Shown one piece after another: positions 35,062 to 46,200 of a stretch of DNA of 64,000 nt (positions are counted from its first letter, which is position 1; every line of letters begins with the position of its first letter). Position numbers and translations under genes: made by a program. The stretch lies in NCBI GenBank assembly GCA_037975125.1, contig CM075860.1, positions 42,631,282 through 42,695,281 on the forward strand, written 5' to 3'. The notes beneath the pieces were generated by a model, which saw only the letters and a list, made by a program, of their open reading frames with translations, searched no databases and was not told the origin of the DNA. The stretch comes from Latrodectus hesperus (Eukaryota; Arthropoda; Arachnida; Araneae; Theridiidae).

Positions 35062-35629
35062 CCTCTACAAGACATTTTTGAATGACCAAACCGTTGACAG
35101 TTAAAGCATCGCAGCGGGTTTGGTATAAACGGCCTAACAGAGCACCGCATATATGCGACTTTTATGTGTTCCGGTTAGTCTGGTGTTGCAAAAGTCAAGA
35201 TCAGATGTTTCGTATTAAGTATGATGCCATCCCTTTTGATCGTTATTCGCTTAACAGCGCAGACTTTCTGGTCTTTTAAGTGTTCGAGTATCTCTGTGGT
35301 AGGCGTATTGAACAAATCCGCAGTGGAAATTACTCCACGGGAATAGTTTAATGTCTTGTGAGGTGAAACATTCACATCCAGGTCACAAATTTTTTCATTT
35401 TAATAGCTAATGCTGATTGTTTATCAGTAGCGGTCTCCATAAATAATTCACCAGTTCTCAGCTTTCTGATGGACTTCACTTCCCCTAAATAGCTAGAAAT
35501 TCCTCTTTCAATTAGAAAGGGAGACACATATTCAAAACTTCCTCCATTTCTTTGTATGATGAAATATTTGGCATTTACCATTGGCAATTGTTGCTCCCGA
35601 GGGAGAGATGAATAAAATTTACTTTCCAT
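35062..35629 (-). pseudogene. LINE ORF1 N-terminal half with stop and frameshift (copy D)
   Basis: Starts with ATG at 35629 (MESKFYSSLPREQQ) and shows the GEVKSIRKLRTGELFMET strand of the RRM-like region. A frameshift lies near 35380 (KKFVTW). A Leu codon in the PDLPQH motif has become TAA (near 35180). It ends in zinc knuckle 1 (CFNCQRFGHSKMSC), where copy G inserted. The other half is at 23703-24264. Confidence 0.85.
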
Positions 35630-36163
35630 ATAAATCACATGGAGCTTCGGGACCTGAGCGCACCACCCACCATCGAGTCCAACAAGGGGATGCAGACTAG
35701 CTGCACCAGTGCTACCCAAGTCCTATACGCTCACGGTACATCCCTGAGGTGGCCTCCACCCTTAACGAGTCACCCAGTAGATGTACCGATCGCTTGATCC
35801 ATAAAGCCGATTGATGTGCTGAGGACCACAACACACCTCCCGTTTACCTGAAGCAGAGGCCAAAGTAATGTGTTGGTCTCTGGGGGCCTCAATTACCAGG
35901 ACCCTCCTTTCCAGGGACACGGGTCTCCACGCACGGCAAACACGTGGGTGATTTAGTCCCCAAGAGTAGCTAATAGCAACAGAGCGGCGAAAGCTACTCA
36001 AGGGGAGCCCTCAACCTATTACGAGGCAACCACACTGAGGGAGAAGAGGAAGAAAAAGCAGAAGAGTAGAGGAGAGAAGAAAAGAAAGAAGAGGACAGAT
36101 CACTGGGGTACCTCGGGATTGTGACACCCGTGTTTACCTAAAGAAGGTAAACCCCCTGAGGGG
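35630..36163 (-). promoter_or_regulatory. LINE 5' UTR (copy D)
   Basis: A full-length 5' UTR, almost identical to that of the main family apart from the last ~80 bases before ORF1, although D's coding regions are much more diverged. This contrast may reflect 5' UTR exchange between subfamilies. The 5' terminus is at 36163. Confidence 0.8.
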
Positions 36164-36364
36164 GGCAGTGCTGGGATAGTTGTTAGATGTTAAAATGCAA
36201 ACACCTCCAGACACTGCACCATCGTCACCACAGTCTTTTCTAAAGCTTTTAAACCCACGCATGGAAAAGTTATTGCTGGACTTCAGGAATGTTTCCTGAA
36301 GTGCAACACATGCGGGATTGTAAACTGAAATTATAGACTTGATGTCATCATGATGAGAGCGCAA
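36164..36364 (-). pseudogene. LINE ORF2 N-terminal endonuclease segment (copy C)
   Basis: The first ~67 codons from LRSHHDDIKS to SNNYPSTA, including the catalytic Glu of ALQETF. D interrupts the frame here; it resumes at 10620. It is part of the broken ORF2 described for 7164-10620. Confidence 0.85.
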
Positions 36365-36393
36365 ACCATGGCAGTTCCAAGAAACAAAGGAAG

Positions 36394-37107
36394 TTATTGT
36401 TGAATTTGAAAAGCTCCTTTCCCGGAGCTGGAAGGCATGTCATCTGACATCTCCTCGAGTGACAGATCTTCGTCCGAGGGATGTAGATATACGGCGTCAG
36501 CCTCCAGGTTTAAGGCTTTACGGGTGGATATGGAGGGCCTAATAATGCCCTCTTTTGCTGATTTCCGTTTTAAAGCCTTTACGGCTTTAGATTTAGCCAT
36601 CGGAGCTTTTCTTCGAGAAGTCAATGTGGATGTCGATTTTGGCTTGTGTACAGATGTAGGGGGTAATTTAACAATCGGGAGTGAGAGAGCATCTGTTTGT
36701 GTACTAGTCGTTCTGGTGACTTTTGCGGCGACAGTTGCATAGCTAACTCCAACTTGAGGTGTACGAGCTGTAGCAGCACGTCTCGCCTCGGGATATGAAC
36801 AATTGTTCTTAACTTTAGTGGTTGTGATCTCCTTCTCCAGTACCCAGATAGGACAACTTCTAGCGTAGGAGGGGTGGTCACCTTTACAGTTGACACACCT
36901 CTCCTTTGCAGTACAGGACGAACTGTCATGGCCAACTGCTGCGCAGCGAGCGCAAGTCAGTTTGCCTCTGCATGCCGCTTTAGAGTGACCAAATCTCTGG
37001 CACTGGAAACCACGCAAAGGATTTGGAATAAATGGCCTAACGGAGAGATGCATATACGCAGCATTAATATGCTGCGGTAGGTCTGGCGTCGCAAATGTCA
37101 GGATCAG
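36394..37107 (-). pseudogene. LINE ORF1 C-terminal part with a damaged zinc knuckle (copy C)
   Basis: Runs from LILTFATPDLPQH to the stop. Knuckle 1 has lost its first ligand (LRGFQCQ instead of LRCFQCQ, near 37009); knuckles 2 and 3 are intact. It is cut at 37107 by copy I, and the N-terminal part is missing from the window. No stop or frameshift is seen. Confidence 0.85.
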
Positions 37108-38021
37108 TTGGTTGGTTGGTTGGTTGGGTTTTATGGCGCAAGGTCCAAAATTGGACATGCTGCGCCAAGAATAAGTTTTATGTAACTTTATTTCATTTTA
37201 ATTACTTTTTTATTTATATTCAAAAACCCAAGCAACATTAAAATATTAAAAAACAAAAATAAGTGTATATATTATATTAAAATCTAGTTATAAAATATAG
37301 AAAATGAAAATAACAATTATTTGTATAATTTTTTTTAAAATCTAAAATACAGATTAAATATAATGTATAAAACCTATTGCCCTCAAGAAAGCGAATAGGT
37401 TTTTATGGGGTGGATCCCCTATTATATCAAATAAAATTATAAAATCAGTTTTAAAAAAGTGTAAACGTTGTTGGTTAAAATCTGGACATGATATTAAAAT
37501 ATGATAAACAGTATAAGGTTCATCACACGTTTCACACCAAGGATTTAATTCATTCAAAAACAAATGTCTGTGTGTGAAACGTGTGTGTCCGATACGAAGG
37601 CGAGTCAATCTAACATCTGCACTTCGTACCGGTAAAACTGACAATGAGATGAGGGATGAGAAAATGGTATGTAATTTGTTGACGACCTGCAAGTTCCATG
37701 ATTCTTGCCAAAGACCATATATAAAATTTTTTATAGCCTTTCTCACATCTGAGAGAGGAACCGATGGTAATATTGGATCTGATGCAGCCTTTGCAGCTGC
37801 ATCTGCTCTCTCATTTCCTTCAAGACCCATGTGGCTTGGTATCCAACAAAATACAATTTCTTTTCCCTTGCCAGCAAGGGAATCCAATGCTTTAAAAATT
37901 CTCGACACAACAGGATGACAAATAACGCTATTGTTTTTCAAGGCTTCAATAATACTCATGCTGTCAGTGTAAATACAAAAGTCATGACAATCATCTGTAT
38001 TCACATGCTGAAGCGCGTAGC
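37108..38021 (-). mobile_element. LINE copy I (I-like), strongly 5'-truncated
   Basis: Only the 3' UTR and the last ~220 codons of ORF2 are present. The tail and hairpin are at 37108-37168. The left flank is C's ORF1; the right end abuts a 38-bp filler and then copy J in the opposite orientation. No target duplication can be found. Confidence 0.88.
37354..38021 (-). pseudogene. LINE ORF2 RNase H C-terminal part and CCHC (copy I)
   Basis: From YALQHVNTDD through YTDSMSII, WIPSHMGLEGNERADAAAK and the knuckle CETCDEPYTVYHILISC to the normal stop at 37354. The fragment is open throughout but has lost EN, RT and the first half of RNase H. It is most similar to F and G. Confidence 0.87.
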
Positions 38022-38059
38022 TGGTTTGGTTTGGTTGGTTGGGTTTAGTGGCCAATTAG
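38022..38059. other. Filler at head-to-head I/J junction, resembling a LINE 3' tail
   Basis: TGGTTTGGTTTGGTTGGTTGGG followed by TTTAGTGGC reads like the first ~30 bases of a minus-strand 3' end (tail plus the start of the hairpin), then GCCAATTAG of unknown origin. It could be an insertion truncated almost at once, or a patch made while two insertions were joined. Confidence 0.55.
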
Positions 38060-41000
38060 TGATGTCATCCGCCAAGAGGAACTCGATGCATTAACAGATC
38101 AGCTGCCAACACCATTTCTGTTGTTAGGTGACTTTAACGGCCATAGTTCTTTGTGGGGAAATGATGATACTAATTCTCGCGGTCGGCAGATAGAGCGGTT
38201 TATTTCAGATAATAGTCTCTGTCTGCTGAATACCGACGAGAAGACATATTTCCATGTACCCACAAGAACATTTCATTCTCTCGATCTGGCCATTTGTTCT
38301 CCATCTCTTCTGCCATTGTTAAATCTAATAGTAGGAAATGATCTGCACAACAGCGATCATTTTCCTCTCGTCATCTCCCAGACTGGAGGTAGTAGTGTAA
38401 GACAACGCTTACCTACTTACGTGTACAGTCGGGCAGATTGGACGTCATTTACACAATTGGCAGTAATTGATAATGAAATGGTTACGATCGATGATATTGA
38501 TGATGCCATATATAAGGTCACCGAAGCAATATTGAATGCAGCTGATGCGTCAATTCCTAAGAGTTCCTTTACAACACACAGGCGTTGCAAACCTTGGTGG
38601 AACAAAGAATGCCAACAAACTTATAGAAAACAAAGGAAGTTATGGGGGTTATTTCGGAGGTACCCCACAACGGAGAATCTTATCGCCTATAAGAGAGCAA
38701 AAGCATTAGCTCGCAGAGCTCGTCGTCGAAGTCAGAAGGAATCTTGGTCCCGCTATGTATCATCAATAACTTCTTCCACATCCAGTAAACAGTTGTGGAG
38801 AAGAGTGAAAGCAGCCAATGGAATATATAGAGAATTTTCCATTCCTATTTTGAAATCCGGAGCTGCTATATACTCTTCTCCTAAGGACATCGCTAACGTC
38901 CTTGGTGAAACCTTTGCTAGCGTCTCAAGCAACGACTCTTATAGTCCTTCGTTTTTAAGGACAAAGAGTCGTGCTGAGCGAACACCAATTCGTTTCAACC
39001 ATCGACAAGCTTTGCCTTACAACTGTGAATTTCGGATGTTGGAATTGAAGAGAGCATTACAGCAGGCCCATGATACTAGCCCAGGACCAGATGGAATCAG
39101 CTATCAAATGCTTCGTCATTTAAGTCCAGATTCCTTGCTGAACATACTTTACTTGTTCAATAGGATCTGGACTGAAAATAAATTTCCATCACTTTGGAGC
39201 GAAGCAATAGTGATTCCAATCCTTAAGGCTGGTAAGGATCCTTCTGTTCCTTCAAGTTATCGACCAATAGCTCTGACGAGTTGCTTGTGTAAGACTCTCG
39301 AACGTATGGTCAATGCCCGCCTCACCTATGTCTTAGAAATAAATAAATATATCCATATCAATCAGAGTGGCTTCCGTAAAGGAAGGTCCACTCTTGATAA
39401 TATTACATACTTGGAAACGCAGATCCGCAATGCATTTGTGCGGAGGAATCATCTCGTTTCCATTTTCTTCGACATAGAGAAGGCTTATGACCGTACGTGG
39501 CGTTATGGAATTCTCCGTAGGATGTATGATTTTGGCTTTAGGGGTAATTTGCCAATATTTATAGAAAATTTTTTGTGCTCCCGTGGTTTTAAAATTCGTA
39601 TTGGTTCTGTTATGTCCAATACTTTTATTCAAGCCGAGGGTGTACCCCAAGGCTCTATTTTAAGTGTCACACTTTTTAACCTTTACATCAGTTGCATTCT
39701 TCATCAAATTTCACCTCCTGTTTATGGCACGCTTTATGTTGATGACCTGCAAATATCATGTGAGGGTTCTAACATGCGTTTAATTGAGAGACAACTACAA
39801 ACATCAGTTAATAAACTTGCTGCGTGGTGTGCTGAGAATGGCCACACGCTGTCTCCTGGCAAGAGTAATTGTGTCCATTTCTGCAGGAAGACTAGCCTAC
39901 ATAATGATCCCACTATCTATATTAATAATACACCTATCCCTGTTGTCAACGAGATAAAGTTTCTGGGAATAATTTTTGACCGAAAGTTGAATTTTCTTCC
40001 GCATGTTCTTCATTTGCGGAAGAAGTGCGAGCGATCGCTTAATATCCTCAAGGTGCTTTCTAATACATCTTGGGGTGCTGATCGCACGGCACTACTTCGT
40101 GTCTACCAGTCATTAATTTTATCTCGTATTGACTATGGGTGTTCTGTGTATGGATCTGCTAGGTCTTCCGTTTTACGCAGATTGGATACAATACATCACT
40201 CTGCTTTGAGAATATGTTCAGGCGCATTCCGCACATCACCCGTCCAGAGTCTATATGCAATATGTCATCAACTGCCTTTAGACCTGAGACGAATGCAGCT
40301 GTCTCTCAATTATTATGCAAAAATCATGTCTGACCCTCATCATCCATTACGTTCCACGACTACTACACCTGCACTTACAAGGCTGTATGACGCACGTTCA
40401 TACAGCATTCCACCTTTTCTCACTCGGACAAAAACTAGTCTATTACTATCTGACCTATATGATGTCCGTTTTGACAAAACGGACTATTTGTCTCATCCAC
40501 CTTGGTATGATCCACAGATTAAAATCATCAATCCTTTTGCTTGTTTTAGAAAATCAGACACAGCAACTACTGTTTTCCAGCAGCTATATGCCTCACATCG
40601 CTGTCAGTATACCACGTATACACCAGTTTTCACCGATGGCTCAAAATCTACAGGACATGTTGGATGTGCTGTAGTTATTGAGAACAAAACACTTAGCTAC
40701 AGCCTCCATCCATCCTGTTCCATCTTCTCTGCTGAAGCAAGTGCTATTTATCAAGCTCTTCAGCAGATGAATACATGTGATAGTTCTAAATACTGTGAGT
40801 ACACTGACAGTTTGAGTGTGTTGGAAGCTTTGCGGAACAGTAGTTTTGACTGTCATCCTGCTGTGTCTAGAATTTTCCGAGCATTAGATTCCCTTGCTGG
40901 CAAGGGATATGAAATAATTTTCTGCTGGATCCCAAGTCATGTAGGTCTCGATGGCAATGAGAGGGCTGATGCAGCTGCTAAATCTGCATCTGGCCCATCT

Positions 41001-41407
41001 CTTCCATCCATTCCTTTGTTTGATGTGAGAAGGTGTGTTAAAAAATTTACTCAAAATCTTTGGCAGGAGTCTTGGAACATGCAGGTCAACAATAAATTGC
41101 ATGCCATATTTCCTCATTAACAGTTTTACCGATACGAAGTGCTGATGTAAGATTAACCCGCCTTCGTATCGGACACACACGTTTCACACATAGACATTTG
41201 TTTCTAAACGAATTAAATCCATGGTGTGAAACGTGTGATGAACCATTCACTGTTTATCATATTTTAATTTCATGCAAATATTTTAACCAACTTCGTTTAC
41301 ACTTTTTTAACTGTGATATTTTAACCCTATATGATTTACTTGGGGAACCACCCCACAGGAACCTATTTGCCTTTTTGAGGGCAATAGGTTTTATACATTA
41401 TATTTAA
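38060..41407 (+). pseudogene. LINE ORF2 (EN C-term)-RT-RNase H-CCHC with 10-bp deletion (copy J)
   Basis: Open from the EN region DVIRQEEL through GDFNGH, NSDHFP, RT (SPGPDGISYQML, FFDIEKAYD, YVDD) and RNase H (TDGSKSTG, YTDSLSVL, NERADAAAKS). Near 41113 ten bases present in other copies (ATACATCACC) are missing between CC repeats. This shifts the frame and produces a stop at 41120. The knuckle CETCDEPFTVYHILISC continues in the other frame to 41407. Confidence 0.9.
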
Positions 41408-41649
41408 TTTACATTTCTTAAGTTTTAAAAGTATATATATTTTGATTTTCCTTTTATATGTAATTTTATTTTAATATATGTATACACTGATTTTTGTTTT
41501 TTAAAAATTTTAATGTTGCTTGGGTTTTCAAAGTAAATTAATAAATAAAATAAAAATAAATAAAAAATAAAATATCTACTTCTAAACTTTATTCTTGGCG
41601 CAGCATGTCCGTTTTTGGACCTTGCGCCATAAAACCCAACCAACCAACC
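38060..41649 (+). mobile_element. LINE copy J (I-like), 5'-truncated in the endonuclease
   Basis: A plus-strand copy beginning in ORF2 at HDVIRQEEL and running to a complete 3' UTR (41408-41594), hairpin (about 41597-41629) and CCAA tail ending near 41649. The right flank is the ORF1 of copy K; the left flank is the I/J filler, so the flanks do not match. Confidence 0.9.
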
Positions 41650-42281
41650 TCCTTCGCATTGCAGTTCGAACTATCGTGGCCAATCACCGCGCAGCGAGCA
41701 CAGGTGATTTTGCCTCTGCAAGCGTTTCTCGAGTGTCCGAAACGCTGACATTGAAAACATCGCAAGGGATTTGGGATGTAAGGCCTGACGGGTAAATTCA
41801 TGTACGCAGCTTTTACATGCTGCGGAAGGTCTGGCGTCGCAAAAGTCAAGACGATGTGTTTGGTATCAATAATGTTACCTTCCCGTCTGACTGTAATGCG
41901 TCGAACGCCGCAGACCTTCTGATCCTGTAAGTTGTCCAGAATCTCCTCCGTCGGCGAGTATAACAAATCCCTTGCGGAAATCACACCATAAGAGAAATTA
42001 AGGTTTCCGTGAGGTGAGACAGTCACTTCCATGTTAGCCAAAGATTTCATACTGGCCAGAATGGCTGCTTGTGAGTCTGATGCAGCCTCTACAAGCAAGT
42101 CACCAGAGCGCATCTTCTGAACTTTTTTAACTTCCCCAACTATTCCCGATATTCCTTTTGCTATGAGGAAAGGAGATACAGTTGTGAAATTTCCCTCCTT
42201 CCTCTTGATAACAAAATATTTTGGTTTAAGTTGTTCAAGTTGCTGCTCCCGCGGGAGAAAAGTTTGATTTTTATTCTCCAT
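41650..42281 (-). pseudogene. LINE ORF1 N-terminal part (copy K)
   Basis: About 210 codons from the ATG at 42281 (MENKNQTFLPREQ). It has the RRM-like region, knuckle 1 (CFQCQRFGHSRNAC) and knuckle 2 (CARCAVIGHDSSNC), then is cut at NAKE by the tail of J. It belongs with the ORF1s of copies M and O (MEN- start, LPVRPYIPNP), a subfamily distinct from H and P. Confidence 0.86.
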
Positions 42282-42814
42282 TTAAGAAAATTAAAATTTC
42301 GGGACCTGACCGCACCACCCACCACCGAGTCCAACAAGGGGATGCAGACCAGCTGCACCAGTGCTAGCCAGGTCCTATACGCTCACAGTACATCCCTGAA
42401 GTGGCCTCCACCCTTAACGAGTCACCCAGTAGATGTACCGATCGCTTGATCCATAAAGCCGATTGATGTGCTGAGGACCACAACACACCTCCCGTTTACC
42501 TGAAGCAGAGGCCAAAGTAATGTGTTGGTCTCTGGGGGCCTCAATTACCAGGACCCTCCTTTCCAGGGACACGGGTCTCCACGCACGGCAAACACGTGGG
42601 TGATTTAGTCCTCAAGAGTAGCTAATAGCAACAGAGCGGCGAAAGCTACTCAAGGGGAGCCCTCAACCTCTTGCGAGGCAACCACACTGAGGGAGAAGAG
42701 GAAGAAAAAGCAGAAGAGTAGAGGAGAGAGAAAAAAAGAAAGAGGACAGATCACTAGGGTACCTCGGGATTGTGACACCCGTGTTTACCTAAAGAAGGTA
42801 AACCCCCTGAGGGG
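41650..42814 (-). mobile_element. LINE copy K (diverged I-like subfamily), 5' part only
   Basis: A minus-strand 5' part: a full 5' UTR (42282-42814) and ORF1 up to the region between knuckles 2 and 3, where copy J begins. The 5' terminus at 42814 abuts RT sequence of copy L. The 3' part of K is not present in the window. Confidence 0.88.
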
Positions 42815-43188
42815 CGATAACTTGAAGGAACAGAAGGATCCTTACCAGCCTTAAGGATTGGAATCACTATTGCTTCGCTCCAAAATGATGGAAATTTATT
42901 TTCAGTCCAGATCCTATTGAATAGATAAAGTAAGTTCAACAGGGAATCTGGACTTAAATGACGAAGCATTTGATAGCTGATTCCATCTGGTCCTGGGCTA
43001 GTATCATGGGCCTGCTGTAATTCTCTCTTCAATTCCAACATCCGAAATTCACAGTTGTAAGGCAAAGCTTGTCCATGGTTGAAACGAATTGGTGTTCGCT
43101 CAGCACGACTCTTTGTCCTTAAGAACGAAGGACTATAAGAGTCGTTGCTTGAGACGCTAGCAAAGGTTTCACCAAGGACGTTAGCAAT
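42815..43188 (-). pseudogene. LINE ORF2 fragment, start of RT (copy L)
   Basis: About 124 codons: NVLGETFASVSSNDSYSPSF, LPYNCEFRMLELK, SPGPDGISYQML and the beginning of SYRPIALTSC. The catalytic YVDD part is missing. It is open over its length but is only a remnant. Confidence 0.82.
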
Positions 43189-43264
43189 GACACTGAGGGA
43201 GAAGAGGAAGAAAAAGTAGAAGAGTAGAAGAGAGGAGAAAATAAAGAAGAGGACAGATCACTAG
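42815..43264 (-). mobile_element. LINE copy L fragment: RT piece fused to 5' UTR by internal deletion
   Basis: At 42815-43188 lies ORF2 sequence from ANVLGETFASVS to SYRP. At 43184-43188 (GCAAT) it joins 5' UTR sequence (CACTGAGGGAGAAG...), which continues to 43264. GCAAT occurs in both parents at the break. Compared with P about 2.7 kb is gone, including ORF1 and EN. The part downstream of SYRP was replaced by copy K. Confidence 0.85.
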
Positions 43265-46200
43265 GTTGGTTGGTTGGGTTTTATGGCGCAAGGTCCAAAT
43301 GAGGACAAGCTGCGCCAGAATTTTTTTTTTGTATAATATATATATATATATTTTTTTTTTTTTAAACCAATCAACTTTTAAAATTTCTTTAAAAATACAA
43401 GAAATATTTATAAAATTATTAACATAAAAAATAGACGAACACCCAACATATAAATGATTAAATTATATCTAAAACATATAAGATAAAAGAATCTAAACTA
43501 AATCTGTAAAATGTTATAAGTAATTAAATAAAAATCTTTAATTTAAAATTATATATAATCAATAAAACCAATGCTTCTTAAAAAAGCAAAAATATTTTGA
43601 TGCGGTGGTTCGCCCAGCAAATCCCGCATCGTTAAAAGATCAGTCTTAAAATATTTAAAACGATGTTGGTTAAAATCAGAACATGAAATTAAAATATGAA
43701 ACACAGTGTATGGTTCATCACACGTTTCACACCAAGGTTTTAATTCATTTAGGAATAGATGCTTATGAGTGAAACGTGTGTGTCCAATACGAAGGCGGGT
43801 TAATTTAACATCCGCACTCCGTAAAGGTAAAACTGGAAATGAAATGAGAGATGAAGTTATGGTATACAATTTGTTGGTGACTTGCATTCTCCATGATTCC
43901 TGCCAAAGTTTATGGACAAAACTTTTCACACCTTTTCTCGCATCACAAAGTGGGACGGAAGGCTGAAGTGGAGTAGATGCAGACTTTGCAGCTGCATCAG
44001 CCCTCTCGTTACCATCAAGACCTACATGCCCTGGGATCCAACAAAAAACAATATCATATCCCCTGCACTTTAGAGTGTCTACTATACAAAAAATCTGTGA
44101 CACAACCGGATGACAAGTAATATTATTATTCTCCACAGCTTCTAAAACACTCATGCTGTCAGTGTAAATGCAAAATCTATAGGAATTTTTCGTACCTATA
44201 TGCTGAAGGGCACGAAGTATTGCAATTGCTTCAGCAGTGAAAATGGAGCAGGACATGCTGAGGTTGTAACTAAGACACATATTGTCAACATAAATACCAA
44301 TGCCAACATGTCCTGCAGACTTCGATCCATCTGTATATACAGGTATGTATATATCAAACTGAGAGCGATGAGATGAATAGAGCTGATGGAAGATAACTGG
44401 AGTTGTGTTCGATTTTCTGAACTGTGCAAAGGGATTGATTATTTTAATTTGTGGCTCATACCAGGGGGGATGTAAAGTTCGATCAGTAGAATATATACGA
44501 ACGTCATGCAGGTCAGATAATAACAGATCGGATTTTATTCTATAGAGAAAAGTTGGTATGCTCCTTGGACGAGCATGATATAGTCTTTTAAGAGCAGATG
44601 TAGGAATCATGGAATGTAATAGATGATGAGGGTCAGACATGATCTTAGCATAATAATTGAGAGACTGCTGCATTCGTCTCAGGTCTAAGGGCAGTTGATG
44701 GCAAATTGCATATAGACTCTGGACGGGTGATGTGCGGAATGCGCCCGAACATATTCTCAGAGCATTGTGGTGAACAGTGTCCAATCTGCATAAAACCGAA
44801 TGTCTAGCTGATCCATAGACAACACATCCGTAGTCGATGCGTGATAAAATTATTGATTGATATATTCGAAGTAGTGATGTGCGATCTGCACCCCAGGATG
44901 TGTTTGAAAGCACCCTGAGGATATTAAGCGATCGCTCACACTTCTTCCGCAGATTTAAAACATGCGGAAGGAAAGTTAATTTTCGATCGAATATTACACC
45001 AAGAAATTTCATTTCACTGACTACGGGAATAATTGTGTTGTCAATCAGAATCTCTGGATCACTATGTATACTAGTTTTCCTGCAGAAGTGGACACATCTA
45101 CTCTTGCTAGGAGAAATAGTATGGCCATTCTCAGCACACCATGCAGCAAGTTTATTAACAGCTGTTTGTAATTGTCTCTCAATTAAACGCATATTTGACC
45201 CCTCACATGATATCTGCAAGTCATCAACATACAATGTACCATGAACAGAAGGTGATAAGTTATGAAGTATGCTACTAAGATGAAGGATAAAAAGGGTGAC
45301 ACTCAAAATACAACCTTGAGGTACACCCTCAATTTGGTTAAAATAATCAGAATAAAATGTTCCTATACGAACTTTAAAAGTACGGGAGCATAAAAAATTT
45401 TTCAGGAATATCGGAAGATTACCCCGAAAGCCAAAATCGTATAACGAACGGAGAATTCCGTATCGCCATGTACGGTCATATGCCTTCTCTATGTCGAAGA
45501 AAATGGAAACCAGGTGGTTCCTCCGCACAAAGGCGTTGCGGATCTGTGTTTCCAAATAAATAATGTTATCAAGAGTGGATCTTCCTTTACGGAATCCACT
45601 CTGATTAACAGGAATACATTTCTTCTTTTCTAGGACATATACGAGACGGGCGTTGACCATACGTTCGAGAGTCTTACATAAGCAACTCGTCAGAGCTATT
45701 GGTCGATAATTTGAAGGAACAGAAGGATCCTTACCAGCCTTTAGGACAGGAATCACTATTGCTTCGCTCCAAAGTGATGGAAATGTGTTTTCTGTCCAGA
45801 TCCTATTGAACAGAATTAATAAATTCGATAGGGAATCTGGAGTAACATGACGAAGCATTTCATAGCTGACTCCATCAGGTCCAGGACTGGTATTATTGGA
45901 TAAGTCTTCGTCCGAGGGATGTAAGGAAACAGCGTCAGCCTCCAGGGACAAGGCTTTACGGGTGGATATGGAGGGTCTAGAAGAACCCTCCCTAGAGGAT
46001 TTTAACTTATATGCCTTCAAGGCTTTTGATTTAGCCGAAGGAGCTTTTCTCTTCGTTATTGAACTAGGTACAGATTTTTGCTTAGATGTTAACAATTGGG
46101 GTAATCTAGTTAAAGGAAGTGAAATATTTTCAGTTTGTGTACTTATTGTTCTGGTGACTTTCTTTGCTGCGGTTGCATAGCTAACCCCAGATTTTGGGCA

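Larger units (their letters stand above)
10621..36163 (-). mobile_element. LINE copy D (diverged I-like subfamily), split by E, F and G
   Basis: A full-length minus-strand copy of a more diverged subfamily. Its own DNA lies at 10621-11123, 14713-17696, 23293-24264 and 35062-36163. The 3' tail and hairpin are at 10621-10675, and the 5' terminus is at 36163. Three LINEs (E, F, G) landed inside it, each leaving a target duplication. That makes D older than E, F, G and H, and younger than C. Its ORF2 has the only ATG-initiated ORF2 start seen in this window. Confidence 0.92.
36164..37107 (-). mobile_element. LINE copy C, second segment (start of ORF2 and part of ORF1)
   Basis: Copy C resumes after D. 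It continues to 37107 in ORF1, where copy I's tail begins. The remainder of C's ORF1 and its 5' UTR are not found in the window, which suggests a rearrangement at I/J. Confidence 0.85.

Noticed and set aside
38060..38120. J plus I as one element with a 5' inversion (twin priming).
   Set aside because: Both I and J have their own complete 3' UTR, hairpin and tail, so neither is the inverted 5' part of the other.
36394..42281. C and K as two halves of one element with a ~200-bp target duplication around I/J.
   Set aside because: The overlapping ORF1 parts (knuckles 1-2) differ strongly between C and K and belong to different subfamilies.
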